A stretch of 64,000 nucleotides of DNA from Anaerocolumna sp. MB42-C2 (lineage in GTDB: Bacteria; Bacillota; Clostridia; Lachnospirales; Lachnospiraceae), in NCBI RefSeq assembly GCF_030913705.1, contig NZ_CP133190.1:558001-622000 (forward strand), in the 5' to 3' direction. The notes under the pieces were generated by a model, which ran no database searches, had not been told where the DNA came from, and saw only the letters and a list, made by a program, of their open reading frames with translations. Shown here piece after piece: positions 43,194 to 52,723 of the stretch (positions are counted from its first letter, which is position 1; every line of letters starts with the position of its first letter). The position numbers were made by a program, and so were the translations under genes.

Positions 43194-43709
43194 TTATTCA
43201 ACGACTAATTTCCCGACTGAAATACTTATTATAAAATCTGATTTAAAATGTTCCTGTATCTTTTTTAATATCTCAGTTTTTATTTTTTCTTTATTATCAT
43301 TTACAGTGGAAACCGTGTATTTCGAAAATTCATCGTTAATAATTTCTGTAATTGAACTTTGATTCGTTGCAATTGTGGGTTGCAGAGATTTATAATCCTC
43401 CGATTTTGTATTAATAGACAGGGATACGGATACTAATGCATAATGACTTTTTGTATCACCCGGGTCCTGCTTCAGGTTTATTGTCAAATCCTCCGGTATC
43501 TGATAAACCTCAATGTCAGCAATATCAACCTGCTCTGCATCCTTTTCATCCGGACTCTCAAGTTCCAAGTCAATGGTTGATGCTACTTTGGATATCAGAT
43601 TGTTTGTTCTCATCGTTGTAGGTACTACAGCAAATACAATAACAGCTGTTAAGATCATGTTTAATATCCCTAATGCTAAGATGATAATCGTTAAGAAGTT
43701 TTTTTTCAT
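43194..43709 (-). CDS. fliL: Flagellar basal body-associated protein FliL
   Basis: Single-pass membrane protein that supports stator function. 171 residues from ATG 43709 (GGGAG about 5 bases upstream); the ATG at 43721 lacks a site. Membrane segment ILALGILNMILTAVIVFAVV, periplasmic-side-type domain with LTINLKQDPG and an ending in a beta strand typical of FliL. Between motB and fliM. Confidence 0.9.
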   Translation of the reverse strand: MKKNFLTIIILALGILNMILTAVIVFAVVPTTMRTNNLISKVASTIDLELESPDEKDAEQVDIADIEVYQIPEDLTINLKQDPGDTKSHYALVSVSLSINTKSEDYKSLQPTIATNQSSITEIINDEFSKYTVSTVNDNKEKIKTEILKKIQEHFKSDFIISISVGKLVVE

Positions 43710-43749
43710 AGTGTCTCCCATCTGCCTATTCAGGCAAGTTTCTTATGTC

Positions 43750-44568
43750 TTAATTATTTATATTATTATATATTTTAATCTCAACACGTCTGTTCTTTGC
43801 TCTGCCTTCAGGCGTAGCATTACTTGCAACCGGATCATATTCTCCCCTGCCTGTCCAGCTTAACGTTTTCGGATTTAATCTCTTTTCGTTCATTAGATAG
43901 GTAGCAGCATTTAATGCTCTGGCAGAAGATAACCAATTATTATTTTTAAAAGTATTGTTACGATTCACCGGTACATTATCCGTATGCCCTTCTAATTCAA
44001 TATGATAATCCTTATAGACTTGTAAAATATCCCCCACCTTACTAAAAATTGGTACTGCTTCAGGTTTGATATCAGCCTTTCCGGAATCAAAAAGAATGGA
44101 ACCGCTAAGTGAAATTTTAACAAACCGGTAATTGGTGTCTATACTTAATTCAATATAATCATCCAGTTTTTTTTGTTCTGCTAAATCAGAAACTTTATCA
44201 TAAATAGCTTGGGTGGCTGCTTTATTTTGCTCTAATAATTCCTGCATGGCTTCAGATTGTTCCTCCTCACTGGGAGATGACGAATCCTCCGTACTCTTTC
44301 CAGTCGTATTATAATAATCGGATAAATCATTCAGCTGTGATATACCTGTTGAAATTAATCTTCCCTCATCTATGGCAGAACCGCCGCCGCTAAATATACT
44401 AAAACTGCTTGACATGGAAGCAACTATTTCTTCATATTTTTCGGCATCTACTGTGGAGGAAGCAAAAAGCAAAACAAAGAAGCATAGCAGCAGATTCATT
44501 AAATCTGCGAAAGTACTTAACCATGGGGCACCTGCACCACCGTCTTCCGCCTTTTTTTTTCTAGCCAT
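43750..44568 (-). CDS. motB: Flagellar stator protein MotB
   Basis: Stator subunit anchored to peptidoglycan. 272 residues: a basic N-terminus, one membrane helix with the proton-path Asp (WLSTFADLMNLLLCFFVLLF), a linker, and the OmpA-like domain (about 150-270) with IELEGHTDNVPV and LSSARALNAA. Overlaps motA by 8 bases. The Asp and absence of Na+-type hallmarks are consistent with H+ coupling, but this is not certain. Confidence 0.94.
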   Translation of the reverse strand: MARKKKAEDGGAGAPWLSTFADLMNLLLCFFVLLFASSTVDAEKYEEIVASMSSSFSIFSGGGSAIDEGRLISTGISQLNDLSDYYNTTGKSTEDSSSPSEEEQSEAMQELLEQNKAATQAIYDKVSDLAEQKKLDDYIELSIDTNYRFVKISLSGSILFDSGKADIKPEAVPIFSKVGDILQVYKDYHIELEGHTDNVPVNRNNTFKNNNWLSSARALNAATYLMNEKRLNPKTLSWTGRGEYDPVASNATPEGRAKNRRVEIKIYNNINN

Positions 44569-45376
44569 CTATTTCACCGCCTTCAGCCTGATCAAACTCC
44601 AGACGATTTACAGGATTTAAGAAAGATTTTAATTTTTCTTCAATAACTCTTGGATTTTCACCTGCCTGAATCGATAATAAACCTTCAACAATAACTTCTT
44701 TCATCTGTATTTCAGAAGAATTGGTTATTTTTAATTTATTTACGACCGGTATACATACCCAGTTTGCCAACAAAGAACCATAAAACGTAGTAACTAATGC
44801 TACTGCCATATTCGGACCAATTGTAGATGGGTCATTTAAATTTTTTAACATGTTAATCAAACCGATTAAGGTACCGATCATACCCCAGGCAGGACCCATT
44901 GCAGAAAGCTTATCCCAAAATCCGATTACATCATTATGCCTTCCCTCAATGCAATTAAGTTCTGTTTCCAGAATACTTCGTACTAATTCAGGGTCAGTAC
45001 CATCTACAATTAGTAAAATGCCCTTTTTTAAAAATTCATCTTCAATGCCATTCGCTGTTTCTTCTAATGCTAAAAGACCCTCTTTTCTGGCTACATTGGA
45101 TAATTCAATAATACTTCTAATCGTTTCAATATCATTTACAGCAGGAGTTTTTAAAACCAGGCGGAAAGAAGCTAACTTTTCCAAGTAAGATTTCAAGCTT
45201 GGTTCCATAGTGATTAATGTGGTAAAAGAGCCACCGAAAGTTATTAACATTGAAGGAATATCTAAAAAATTCATTATTTTATGAAATTCAAAACTCATGG
45301 TATCCTGATTAAATACCATACCAAAAATCATTATTATAATTCCGCTTAATAAACCTAAAATAGAAGCTATATTCAA
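44561..45376 (-). CDS. motA: Flagellar stator protein MotA
   Basis: Ion-channel stator subunit, 271 residues with four membrane helices. GSFTTLITMEP, the large cytoplasmic loop containing the conserved charged helix, and WGMIGTLIGLINMLKNLNDP with TTFYGSLLANWVCIPV are MotA motifs. Twelve bases after flbD. Confidence 0.95.
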   Translation of the reverse strand: MNIASILGLLSGIIIMIFGMVFNQDTMSFEFHKIMNFLDIPSMLITFGGSFTTLITMEPSLKSYLEKLASFRLVLKTPAVNDIETIRSIIELSNVARKEGLLALEETANGIEDEFLKKGILLIVDGTDPELVRSILETELNCIEGRHNDVIGFWDKLSAMGPAWGMIGTLIGLINMLKNLNDPSTIGPNMAVALVTTFYGSLLANWVCIPVVNKLKITNSSEIQMKEVIVEGLLSIQAGENPRVIEEKLKSFLNPVNRLEFDQAEGGEIDG

Positions 45377-45388
45377 AACGCCACCTAC

Positions 45389-45598
45389 CTAACTGTATTC
45401 TTTATCGTTAATATAACGCGAAAAAAGTTCTTTTTTGTATAATTTTACAAGATTAACAATCTCTTGTCTACTCTCTTTTACCAGTAATTTCTTCCCAGTC
45501 GTAAGTGTAATGACTGTATCAGGAGTTTCTTCTATTGTCTCAATAAGATCTGAATTTATTGTTATATTCATATTATTCATTTTCGTTACATTAATCAT
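45389..45598 (-). CDS. flbD: FlbD-family (SwrD-like) small protein
   Basis: 69 residues, matching the FlbD family by SDLIETIEETPDTVITLTTG and the Lys/Glu-rich end. In Bacillus the counterpart SwrD increases motor power and sits next to the stator or hook genes. Upstream is a 98-base gap with a perfect 12-bp inverted repeat. Confidence 0.88.
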   Translation of the reverse strand: MINVTKMNNMNITINSDLIETIEETPDTVITLTTGKKLLVKESRQEIVNLVKLYKKELFSRYINDKEYS

Positions 45599-45649
45599 TA
45601 AACTCCCCCTATATTCGATATAAACTTGTTTGCTTTACCATTTTGGTTT

Positions 45650-45679
45650 TCTGATGGCAGATAACTGTCTGCCATCAGA
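45650..45679 (-). repeat. Perfect 12-bp inverted repeat between flgE and flbD
   Basis: TCTGATGGCAGA (45650-45661), six bases, TCTGCCATCAGA (45668-45679). The hairpin has 12 perfect pairs and no T-run after it on the minus strand (AAACC follows). Likely an RNA processing or stabilising hairpin that separates the very abundant hook mRNA from the stator genes; this role is inference. Confidence 0.6.
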
Positions 45680-45696
45680 TATGTATTATATTACTT

Positions 45697-47169
45697 CTAA
45701 CGTTTTAAATTAATTAATTCTTCTAACAGTGTATCTGAAGTTGTTATAATCCTGGAGTTTGCCTGAAACCCTCTCTGGGTTGTAATCATATCTGTAAACT
45801 GGGCTGATAAATCCACGTTGGACATTTCCAGGATACCTGAGGTCATAGCGCCGCCGTCACTGGTAACATCGTGACCGATTCCATCAAAATTTCCTGAATT
45901 CTGAGTCTCCGCAAACATATTGTCTCCTACCGATTCCAAACCTGAGGGATTCGAAAATGACGCAACTGCAATCTGACCTAATAATCTGCTATCACCATTG
46001 TCGTATTTACCATAAATTTTACCGGCTGTATCAATGCCGATACCGTTCATGGTTCCTGCTTTTCTACCACCGTTTTTGCCATCCGTAGTACCATTATCTC
46101 CTTCTATTGTGGTTGTTCCACTGGCACCGTATTGGGTTATGGTGGAGAAATCAACATTAATATTTTTAAAGGGATTATTTCCGGTAACGGTAATACTTAA
46201 TTCTAATTTCTTTGATGTATCAGAAGGCGTGGTTGGAGGTGTCGCCGTTTCATCAATACCGATAAACTTACCGGCTGCATTAAAAGACATCGTATTATTT
46301 CCGGTGGAAGCCGGCCATGTTATTTTACCTGTTACCGGATCCACATTCGTATCCGTTATTTTCGGTAATGTCTGACCGCCGAATTTAACATTACCGATTG
46401 CAGTATTGGCTACATATTTTTTGTTGGCTTCATCATATTTTACAAATATAGATTTACCGTTTTTATCTGTAATATCTGTTAATGATACATCATATGCACT
46501 AGTAGAACCTCCTGTCTGTAATACCTTATATTTAGCAGTATATTCCTGTCCAATACTGTCATAAAAAGATGTTGAAACAAATTTACCACTTCCGCTGTGA
46601 ACAATGTCCTTATCCTGAGGATCAATATTACCTGCGATATTTGCTTCTGTCGTAGCCTCCGGAGGAGAAAACAGATTCTCCGGTGATATAATTCTAAGAG
46701 GTGATACCGTATCTTTTAAGATCGTTGTCGGATCAGCGGGATCCGGTTTCCAACCCATAACGACGGCACCGCTTGAAGTAGCTAATGTACCATTTTTATC
46801 CGGCAGAAAATCACCGGCTTTGGTGAAATAGTTCGTGCCTCCTTTGTTAACGATAAAAAATGAATCTCCCGAAATCATAACGTCATATGGATTATCCGTT
46901 CTTTGAGATCCTCCGGTCTGGGTAATTGATGCAACGATGGAAGCTACACTTGCCCCAAGACCGATCTGTTTTGCATTTTGTCCTGCTGCACCGGTTGTTT
47001 CATTTGGCCCGGTTGCACTTTGTAAAGTCTGATAATATATATCGGAAAAATTTACGGAACTGGCTTTAAAACCAACTGTATTAACATTTGCTATATTGTT
47101 ACCTATAACATCCATCTTTGTCTGGTGAACCCTTAAACCCGAAACACCAGAATATAATGACCTCATCAT
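45697..47169 (-). CDS. flgE: Flagellar hook protein FlgE
   Basis: Hook subunit, 490 residues. N-terminal rod/hook motif RSLYSGVSGLRVHQTKMDVIGNNIANVNT (key residues: the D0 helix and NNIAN) is split here as SGLRVHQTKMDVIGNN; a Thr/Gly/Asp-rich variable outer part (about 85-390); C-terminal heptad-type helix ending in the conserved NSRIITTSDTLLEELINLKR region. ATG 47169 is 10 bases after AAGGAGGT; an ATG one codon later is also possible. Exported without a signal peptide by the flagellar system. Confidence 0.94.
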   Translation of the reverse strand: MMRSLYSGVSGLRVHQTKMDVIGNNIANVNTVGFKASSVNFSDIYYQTLQSATGPNETTGAAGQNAKQIGLGASVASIVASITQTGGSQRTDNPYDVMISGDSFFIVNKGGTNYFTKAGDFLPDKNGTLATSSGAVVMGWKPDPADPTTILKDTVSPLRIISPENLFSPPEATTEANIAGNIDPQDKDIVHSGSGKFVSTSFYDSIGQEYTAKYKVLQTGGSTSAYDVSLTDITDKNGKSIFVKYDEANKKYVANTAIGNVKFGGQTLPKITDTNVDPVTGKITWPASTGNNTMSFNAAGKFIGIDETATPPTTPSDTSKKLELSITVTGNNPFKNINVDFSTITQYGASGTTTIEGDNGTTDGKNGGRKAGTMNGIGIDTAGKIYGKYDNGDSRLLGQIAVASFSNPSGLESVGDNMFAETQNSGNFDGIGHDVTSDGGAMTSGILEMSNVDLSAQFTDMITTQRGFQANSRIITTSDTLLEELINLKR

Positions 47170-47253
47170 AATGAAATGACCTCCTTATTATTATGTGCTA
47201 GCGTACCCAATCAATCAGTCAAGGGTACTATGCCTCCCTTAGGTCCGGCATAT

Positions 47254-47652
47254 TTAAATAATGATAGCACCGTCAATATTTGTAAAAACTTTATCATCAC
47301 TGTCATTTACAGCAGTTACCACTGTTTTATTTTTAATGTTAACAATAAAAGCTATATTGTCAACCAAAACCAGTGACTCATTAATTCCCTTCTCTTGTGC
47401 CTTTTTAGCACCAGTGTTCAGCCTTTCCAGCTGTTCTTCGGACAAATCAATCTTCCGGCTGGTAAGCCTGTCATTGGCATGTTTTGAAAATTTTAATTTA
47501 CCAGTTTCAACAGCCTGCTGTTTTTCCAATAAATCCAGGAAAGAAACTTTGCTGCTATCTGAAACCTGACTTGTAACGGTACTCTTATTTTTTAAGAGCT
47601 GTCCAGTCATTGACTCAATGGAAGTAAAATTAGCTTGTGATATAGGATTCAT
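47254..47652 (-). CDS. TIGR02530-type flagellar operon protein
   Basis: A 132-residue protein of the conserved family found between flgD and flgE in Firmicutes. FSKHANDRLTSRKIDLSEEQ is the hallmark; the C-terminal segment (LVDNIAFIVNIKNKTVVTA) is beta-rich. Function unknown, possibly hook assembly by position. A 6-bp hairpin (GTACCC/GGGTAC around 47203-47227) lies in the gap before flgE. Confidence 0.85.
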   Translation of the reverse strand: MNPISQANFTSIESMTGQLLKNKSTVTSQVSDSSKVSFLDLLEKQQAVETGKLKFSKHANDRLTSRKIDLSEEQLERLNTGAKKAQEKGINESLVLVDNIAFIVNIKNKTVVTAVNDSDDKVFTNIDGAIII

Positions 47653-47718
47653 ACAAACCTCTTTTCTGTCTTGTCAGTACTAGCCTTAACAATCACTGAT
47701 TATATTAATGGTTATCTA

Positions 47719-48552
47719 TTAAACTGTTCCATCCCCGGTATCAGGCTCCTCCTTTGTATCTGGATCCTCTCCTGTGTCTTTATCATCCCCGGTATCTGGA
47801 ACCTCCGCAGGTGCTTCACCTTTTACTGTTATGGCTATTTCATCTGTAATTGTGGTATATAACGCATCATTAAAAACTAAAGCCGGCTTATAAACTCCAT
47901 TCTCTAAGTCTTTAAAAGCTTCTTTCTTGATCGTTACTGTAGTACCTTTAACCGATACCAGCTTTTCATCCACTGCTTTTCCTCCAATGACTATTGCCAC
48001 ATCGGTAGCTACCGTTTCACCTTTACCTAGATTAACCTCGAAGGATATGTCCTTAGGATCTGATTTATCAAAAGTCGCCTCAACTTTCTTAGGTATATAG
48101 GGAAGACCTTGTTTAATCAGATAAGTATTATCAATTACCTGCTCTAACTGATCCAGAGTATATAAATTCTTCAAATCACCGTTAATTGCTAATTTAGCGG
48201 TTCCGTTTGTTATAACTACACAATCTACTGTTCCGCTGGTTTCAATACTCTTACCGGAAGAATCCGCTGTTTTCACAATAACATTCTTACCAACTAATCC
48301 AAATGCCTGGGAATTGGAATAAGTCTGATTCAGATTCTGCATCTGTTCCAACTGGGAAAAGGTTGCTAATTGTTCTACAAACTGAGTATCTGAACTAGGA
48401 TTTAATGGATCCTGGTATTTCATCTGGGTTACCAGTAACTGCAGAAAAGCATCTTTACCTAAAGAGCTGTCTCCGGTTTTTGATGATGATTCTCTGCCTG
48501 CATTTGCTTGGTTTCTCAAACTATTAATAATTGATTGTGTTGTTTCGCTCAT
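47719..48552 (-). CDS. flgD: Flagellar hook capping protein FlgD
   Basis: Scaffold for hook assembly. 277 residues: N-terminal signature LGKDAFLQLLVTQMKYQDPL and FVEQLATFSQLEQMQNLN; the rest is beta-rich, with an FlgD-type middle and an unusually acidic tail of Asp/Glu/Thr/Pro repeats (about 250-277, DTGDDKDTGEDPDTKEEPDT). 21 bases after fliK. Confidence 0.93.
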   Translation of the reverse strand: MSETTQSIINSLRNQANAGRESSSKTGDSSLGKDAFLQLLVTQMKYQDPLNPSSDTQFVEQLATFSQLEQMQNLNQTYSNSQAFGLVGKNVIVKTADSSGKSIETSGTVDCVVITNGTAKLAINGDLKNLYTLDQLEQVIDNTYLIKQGLPYIPKKVEATFDKSDPKDISFEVNLGKGETVATDVAIVIGGKAVDEKLVSVKGTTVTIKKEAFKDLENGVYKPALVFNDALYTTITDEIAITVKGEAPAEVPDTGDDKDTGEDPDTKEEPDTGDGTV

Positions 48553-48573
48553 TCTTTTCTCCTTTCTCTTAGA

Positions 48574-49989
48574 TTAAGCGGTATAATCAATACTGCTGCC
48601 GGTTTGGTTCATCGAACCGTTATCCTGCGTTTCATTTTCATTGGCATTCATAAGTTGATCTGCCTCAGCCGCATTCAGTTCATGATTCTCTGAATGATTC
48701 TGCTTCCCTTTTTCACTTTCGCCTGGCGTCTGACTGCTTTGGTCAAAAGAAAAATCTGAAACCGTTACTTCGATGGATTCAACTTTTAATCCCTGATTGT
48801 TCAGGTTATCCTTTAAAACCTGCATTTGACTTTCGATAGCTTCTTTCGCTAATTCATTTTGAGCCGTAAAATGTGCTGTCATAATACCGTCTTTAGCAAC
48901 AACGGACAGATTGATTTTGCCAAGGTTTTCCGGATTTAATTGTATTTCCATGGAAGTCTGTTCAGGTTTAATAAAAATTTTGATCTGTTCTACGATTTGT
49001 CTTGTAATATCCTGCATTTGTCTTACATTAGCAATCTGTTCCGTAAAACTTAACCCGTTATCATTTCCCTTAACAGCAAGATTCTGAATAAACGTCTCAA
49101 TAGGTGATTGAGTTTTTACTTCTGATTTTTTCTGATCGGAATCCTTGCTGAAAGACTGATTTGAATCTGTATCAGCATTCTTATCCGTAAAATTATGTAT
49201 TTCAAAATTAATATCCTTTTGTTTATCATCTGTTACGTTGCTTATTTCAGGATCTTTTATTTCCGGCATTGTTTTTAATTCAGCAGCCTGAGCCGGTGTA
49301 TCAGTTAATTGATCTTTCTGAAAGCGGCTTATAATATCTGAAAGCTCCTCTTTTGATATCGGTAAATCCGGATTCTCTTTTAAATCTTCTACAGCCTGTA
49401 GAAGCTGGTTAATTGTGTCAGCCAGATTTTCATCCGTTAAAATGTCTGAAACGTCATCGACTCCATTTATTTGCAGAACCAACTGCTTCAGTTTATCCGG
49501 ATCAAATAAATCCATTGTTGTAAAACCAAGGTCTTCCATTGCCTTATTAAGTTCATCTTCATTAATTCCCAGACTTGTTTGTACTGTATTTTGCAGCATG
49601 CTTAGAATATTTTGAATAATTTCCATATAACCGGCTGATTCTGTGTTATTCTCTGCAGATTCCTCAGTTTGAAGTTTATCCGGTTTTTCATTATTTACCT
49701 TTTTACCGGTTGCCTGAGCATTATTATTAACCGTCTTAGTATCTACAACAGTATCTTGCCTTGTAACAGTTTTATTATCTGTATCCGGTGTTTTGGTATT
49801 GCCTTTACTGTTGTCAGCCTTATCATTCACAGTACTTTTCTCGTTTTTATCGGTACCTTGGGATTTTAAATTGCTGTCCATAATACTGCTGAAATTTTTA
49901 CCGGAACTTTTAGCCACTGAAGATGTGTTACCGGCTTTTAAATCAGAGAATAAATTAACTGTCTGCGCTTTTATGCTTTGGGGCGTCAT
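48574..49989 (-). CDS. fliK: Flagellar hook-length control protein FliK
   Basis: Molecular ruler and export-switch trigger. 471 residues: a long, Ser/Thr/Asn/Asp-rich, poorly conserved N-terminal part (about 1-320) and the conserved C-terminal switch domain (about 330-415; MEIQLNPENLGKINLSVVAK, AIESQMQVLKDNL), followed by a Gln/Asn-rich tail. Position between the MotE-like gene and flgD fits. Confidence 0.88.
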   Translation of the reverse strand: MTPQSIKAQTVNLFSDLKAGNTSSVAKSSGKNFSSIMDSNLKSQGTDKNEKSTVNDKADNSKGNTKTPDTDNKTVTRQDTVVDTKTVNNNAQATGKKVNNEKPDKLQTEESAENNTESAGYMEIIQNILSMLQNTVQTSLGINEDELNKAMEDLGFTTMDLFDPDKLKQLVLQINGVDDVSDILTDENLADTINQLLQAVEDLKENPDLPISKEELSDIISRFQKDQLTDTPAQAAELKTMPEIKDPEISNVTDDKQKDINFEIHNFTDKNADTDSNQSFSKDSDQKKSEVKTQSPIETFIQNLAVKGNDNGLSFTEQIANVRQMQDITRQIVEQIKIFIKPEQTSMEIQLNPENLGKINLSVVAKDGIMTAHFTAQNELAKEAIESQMQVLKDNLNNQGLKVESIEVTVSDFSFDQSSQTPGESEKGKQNHSENHELNAAEADQLMNANENETQDNGSMNQTGSSIDYTA

Positions 49990-50067
49990 AGGTTCTCCTC
50001 CTTTCTCTCATAATATTTATACTTAAGCGGTATGAATAGGAAATACCGACATAAGTCTCTGGTAAAA

Positions 50068-50898
50068 CTAGTTATTTGATGTACTGTCACTTTCCGTCGA
50101 ATTTGTATTTGTTGTTTTCCTTATACTTTTATTCAGCTTTTCAGCATCCATATCAAGCATCTTTTTTGTAATTTTTGCCGCAGCTGTCGGATCCATCTGA
50201 GCCAATATCAGGGAACTTTCCGATGGTCTCATCGCTAACAGCATCTCGGATACAAAATCTATATCAGCAGTCATTGTTTGAAGAACCGCGGCTGCTTGCG
50301 CAGGTTTCATCTTACGGTAAATATCGGCTTTCTCCTTAATAGCTTGTGAGTATTGCAGCTGTTCAATAACCTGTCTGTATATTTCCTCCGCATGAGTCGG
50401 GTCAATACTCTCATAATATTTTTTATATTCTTCAATGTCCGGAGCCTGATCCGCAAAAACCACATTATCCTCAAATTCTTTTACCTTTTCTTCAAAAGCA
50501 GTTTGATTATCTTCAAAGACTTTTAATCTCTTAACCTCGGCGTTTAATTCTTTCACTTTATCAGCAGTGGACTTTTTGCTCTCTTTTTGAGTATCAAGTT
50601 CTGCTTCTAATTCTTTAATGCGATTAATCGCCTCTTCCAAGGTGGAATAAGGATAATCTTTTTCATAAGCAATCTGTTCTTCAGGCACATCCGGAAGAAT
50701 CTTATTTACTAATGGCACATCTTTTAATAAAGGCCTAAGAATCGAGTTACCAAATCCGCCTACATCAAGTTTAATCAATACCGCAAAAACTGCAAGCCAG
50801 ATAAGAACAATAAACAATACGATAACGGCTGCAATTATTTTACTCCCCGCGCTTTTTTCATTGTCATTATTATCAAGTTCCTTATTTTTTTTAGCCAT
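50068..50898 (-). CDS. MotE-like protein with MgtE-N-type domain (YlxF position)
   Basis: A 276-residue bitopic protein: membrane segment (about 17-45, IIAAVIVLFIVLIWLAVFAV), coiled coil (about 85-155) and a C-terminal MgtE-N-like helical-repeat domain (about 155-255, YRKMKPAQAAAVLQTM, MRPSESSLILAQMDPTAAAK). It occupies the ylxF slot after fliJ. Related MotE proteins in Alphaproteobacteria chaperone a stator partner; here a chaperone or C-ring role is inference. Confidence 0.8.
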   Translation of the reverse strand: MAKKNKELDNNDNEKSAGSKIIAAVIVLFIVLIWLAVFAVLIKLDVGGFGNSILRPLLKDVPLVNKILPDVPEEQIAYEKDYPYSTLEEAINRIKELEAELDTQKESKKSTADKVKELNAEVKRLKVFEDNQTAFEEKVKEFEDNVVFADQAPDIEEYKKYYESIDPTHAEEIYRQVIEQLQYSQAIKEKADIYRKMKPAQAAAVLQTMTADIDFVSEMLLAMRPSESSLILAQMDPTAAAKITKKMLDMDAEKLNKSIRKTTNTNSTESDSTSNN

Positions 50899-50909
50899 TT
50901 TCTTTCCTC

Positions 50910-51362
50910 CTAGTAATCGGTAGGATTATTATATTTAAAACTGATTAATTCATCGATTTCTTTTCTTTGATCTGATTCATATTCTATAAAAAAATTAGTC
51001 AGAGCATTTTCTTTTAATTTTTCATGGGTTTTACGGTCAAGCATTGCGGCATTTAGGCGTACACGCATATTTTCAAGTTGTTTCTCCGCTTTTTTTACGG
51101 CATTTTGCTGCTGCTCGATCAGATGTTTCGTAACCTCAATTGCTTCCTCGCATTTTCTTATTTCAAGAAGTTTTAATCGGGATAACATGAGATTTTTTTT
51201 ATGCTCCTGGTAAAGAATTGACTTATTTTTAAGAGCAAATAATTTATCTTCCTCTTCTGTAAGTTTCATACGTGCTAAACCGTAAGCTGTTTTTGCCTGA
51301 TCTTCCATTTTATATTTAACGGATAAAATATTTTCCATCTTATAGACAAACTTAGTAGCCAT
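50910..51362 (-). CDS. fliJ: Flagellar export protein FliJ
   Basis: 150-residue, almost entirely coiled-coil protein that forms the stalk of the FliHI ATPase complex. FVYKMENILSVKYKMEDQAK is the typical start. Eight bases after fliI. Confidence 0.9.
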   Translation of the reverse strand: MATKFVYKMENILSVKYKMEDQAKTAYGLARMKLTEEEDKLFALKNKSILYQEHKKNLMLSRLKLLEIRKCEEAIEVTKHLIEQQQNAVKKAEKQLENMRVRLNAAMLDRKTHEKLKENALTNFFIEYESDQRKEIDELISFKYNNPTDY

Positions 51363-51370
51363 TTAATCAC

Positions 51371-52681
51371 CTAATCCTCAAAAATCTCCGCTAAGGAATC
51401 TATGATTTCTCCAAATTCCAATTTATCATCAACATCCTGTTTTAAAAATTCATTTACTGAATCAATTTTAGATATAGCATAATCAATGTTTTTGTTGGAT
51501 CCGTTTTTATATGCACCAATATTTATCAAATCTTCCGCTTCACTATAAGTTGCTAAAACCATTTTTAACTTTCCTGCGGCTGTTTTATGTTCTTTTGTAA
51601 CAATAGATGACATAACCCGGGATATACTCTGCAGTACGTCAATAGCCGGATAGTGGTTTTTGTTGGCTAATTTTCTGGTCAGCATAATGTGCCCGTCTAA
51701 TATTCCTCTTGCTGTATCCGTTATGGGTTCGTTAAAATCATCACCATCCACCAATACGGTATAAAGACCGGTTATCGAACCGTGTTCGGAATTACCCGCA
51801 CGTTCCAATAATTTAGGCATTTCAGAATATACACTGGGCGGGTATCCCCTGGAAACCGGCGGTTCACCGGAAGCTAAACCTATTTCTCTTTGTGCCATGG
51901 AAAAACGGGTAAGAGAATCCATCATTAACAATACGTCTTTCCCCTGATCCCTGAAAAATTCTGCTATGGCAGTTGCCGTTTTAGCTGCCTTTTTACGGAT
52001 TAGAGCTGGTTTGTCCGAGGTAGCAACAACCACCACCGAACGTTTTAAGCCTTCTTCACCTAAATCTCTTTCAATAAATTCCCTTACCTCTCTTCCCCGC
52101 TCACCGATTAATGCGATAACATTGATATCCGCTTTCGTATTTCGTGCAAACATGCCAAGAAGAGTACTCTTTCCTACACCGCTGCCGGCAAATATTCCAA
52201 TACGCTGTCCCTTACCGACTGTTATCATAGCATCTACAGCTTTAACCCCTAACGGAAGTACTTCATCAATTAATTTTCGTTTCATAGGATCCGGTGGTTC
52301 TGCTTCAACCGAATAGCTTTTAGCTAATTCTATACCGGAATTATCTATCGGCCTTCCTAATCCATCTAAGGTTTTACCGAGAAGACTTTCACCGACCCAT
52401 ACTTTTAACGGTTCTTTGGTGGATTCCACCGTACTTCCAACCCCAACACCTTCCACATTACCATAAGGCATTAATAAAATCCGATTATCCCGAAATCCTA
52501 CTACTTCTGCCATAACTGTCTGCTTTTTGTCTTTTGAAACAATTAGGCATAAATCATTCAGATTTGCTTTGGGACCAATGGATTCAATGGTTAAGCCAAC
52601 AACTTTAACTACTTTCCCCAGAGATTTTTCATATGATTTGTCAACTAAATTCCTGTACTTATTAAAATCTACAGTAATCAT
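51371..52681 (-). CDS. fliI: Flagellum-specific ATP synthase FliI
   Basis: Export ATPase related to F1-beta. I start at ATG 52681 (436 residues), 7 bases after GGGAG, rather than ATG 52699. Walker A GIFAGSGVGKSTLLGMF, catalytic Glu in LIGERGREVREFIE, Walker B VLLMMDSLTRF; C-terminal helical domain intact. 42 bases after fliH. Confidence 0.95.
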   Translation of the reverse strand: MITVDFNKYRNLVDKSYEKSLGKVVKVVGLTIESIGPKANLNDLCLIVSKDKKQTVMAEVVGFRDNRILLMPYGNVEGVGVGSTVESTKEPLKVWVGESLLGKTLDGLGRPIDNSGIELAKSYSVEAEPPDPMKRKLIDEVLPLGVKAVDAMITVGKGQRIGIFAGSGVGKSTLLGMFARNTKADINVIALIGERGREVREFIERDLGEEGLKRSVVVVATSDKPALIRKKAAKTATAIAEFFRDQGKDVLLMMDSLTRFSMAQREIGLASGEPPVSRGYPPSVYSEMPKLLERAGNSEHGSITGLYTVLVDGDDFNEPITDTARGILDGHIMLTRKLANKNHYPAIDVLQSISRVMSSIVTKEHKTAAGKLKMVLATYSEAEDLINIGAYKNGSNKNIDYAISKIDSVNEFLKQDVDDKLEFGEIIDSLAEIFED

Positions 52682-52723
52682 AAATGGCTCCCATTTCATA
52701 GTTTTATATTATATATAAATCTG

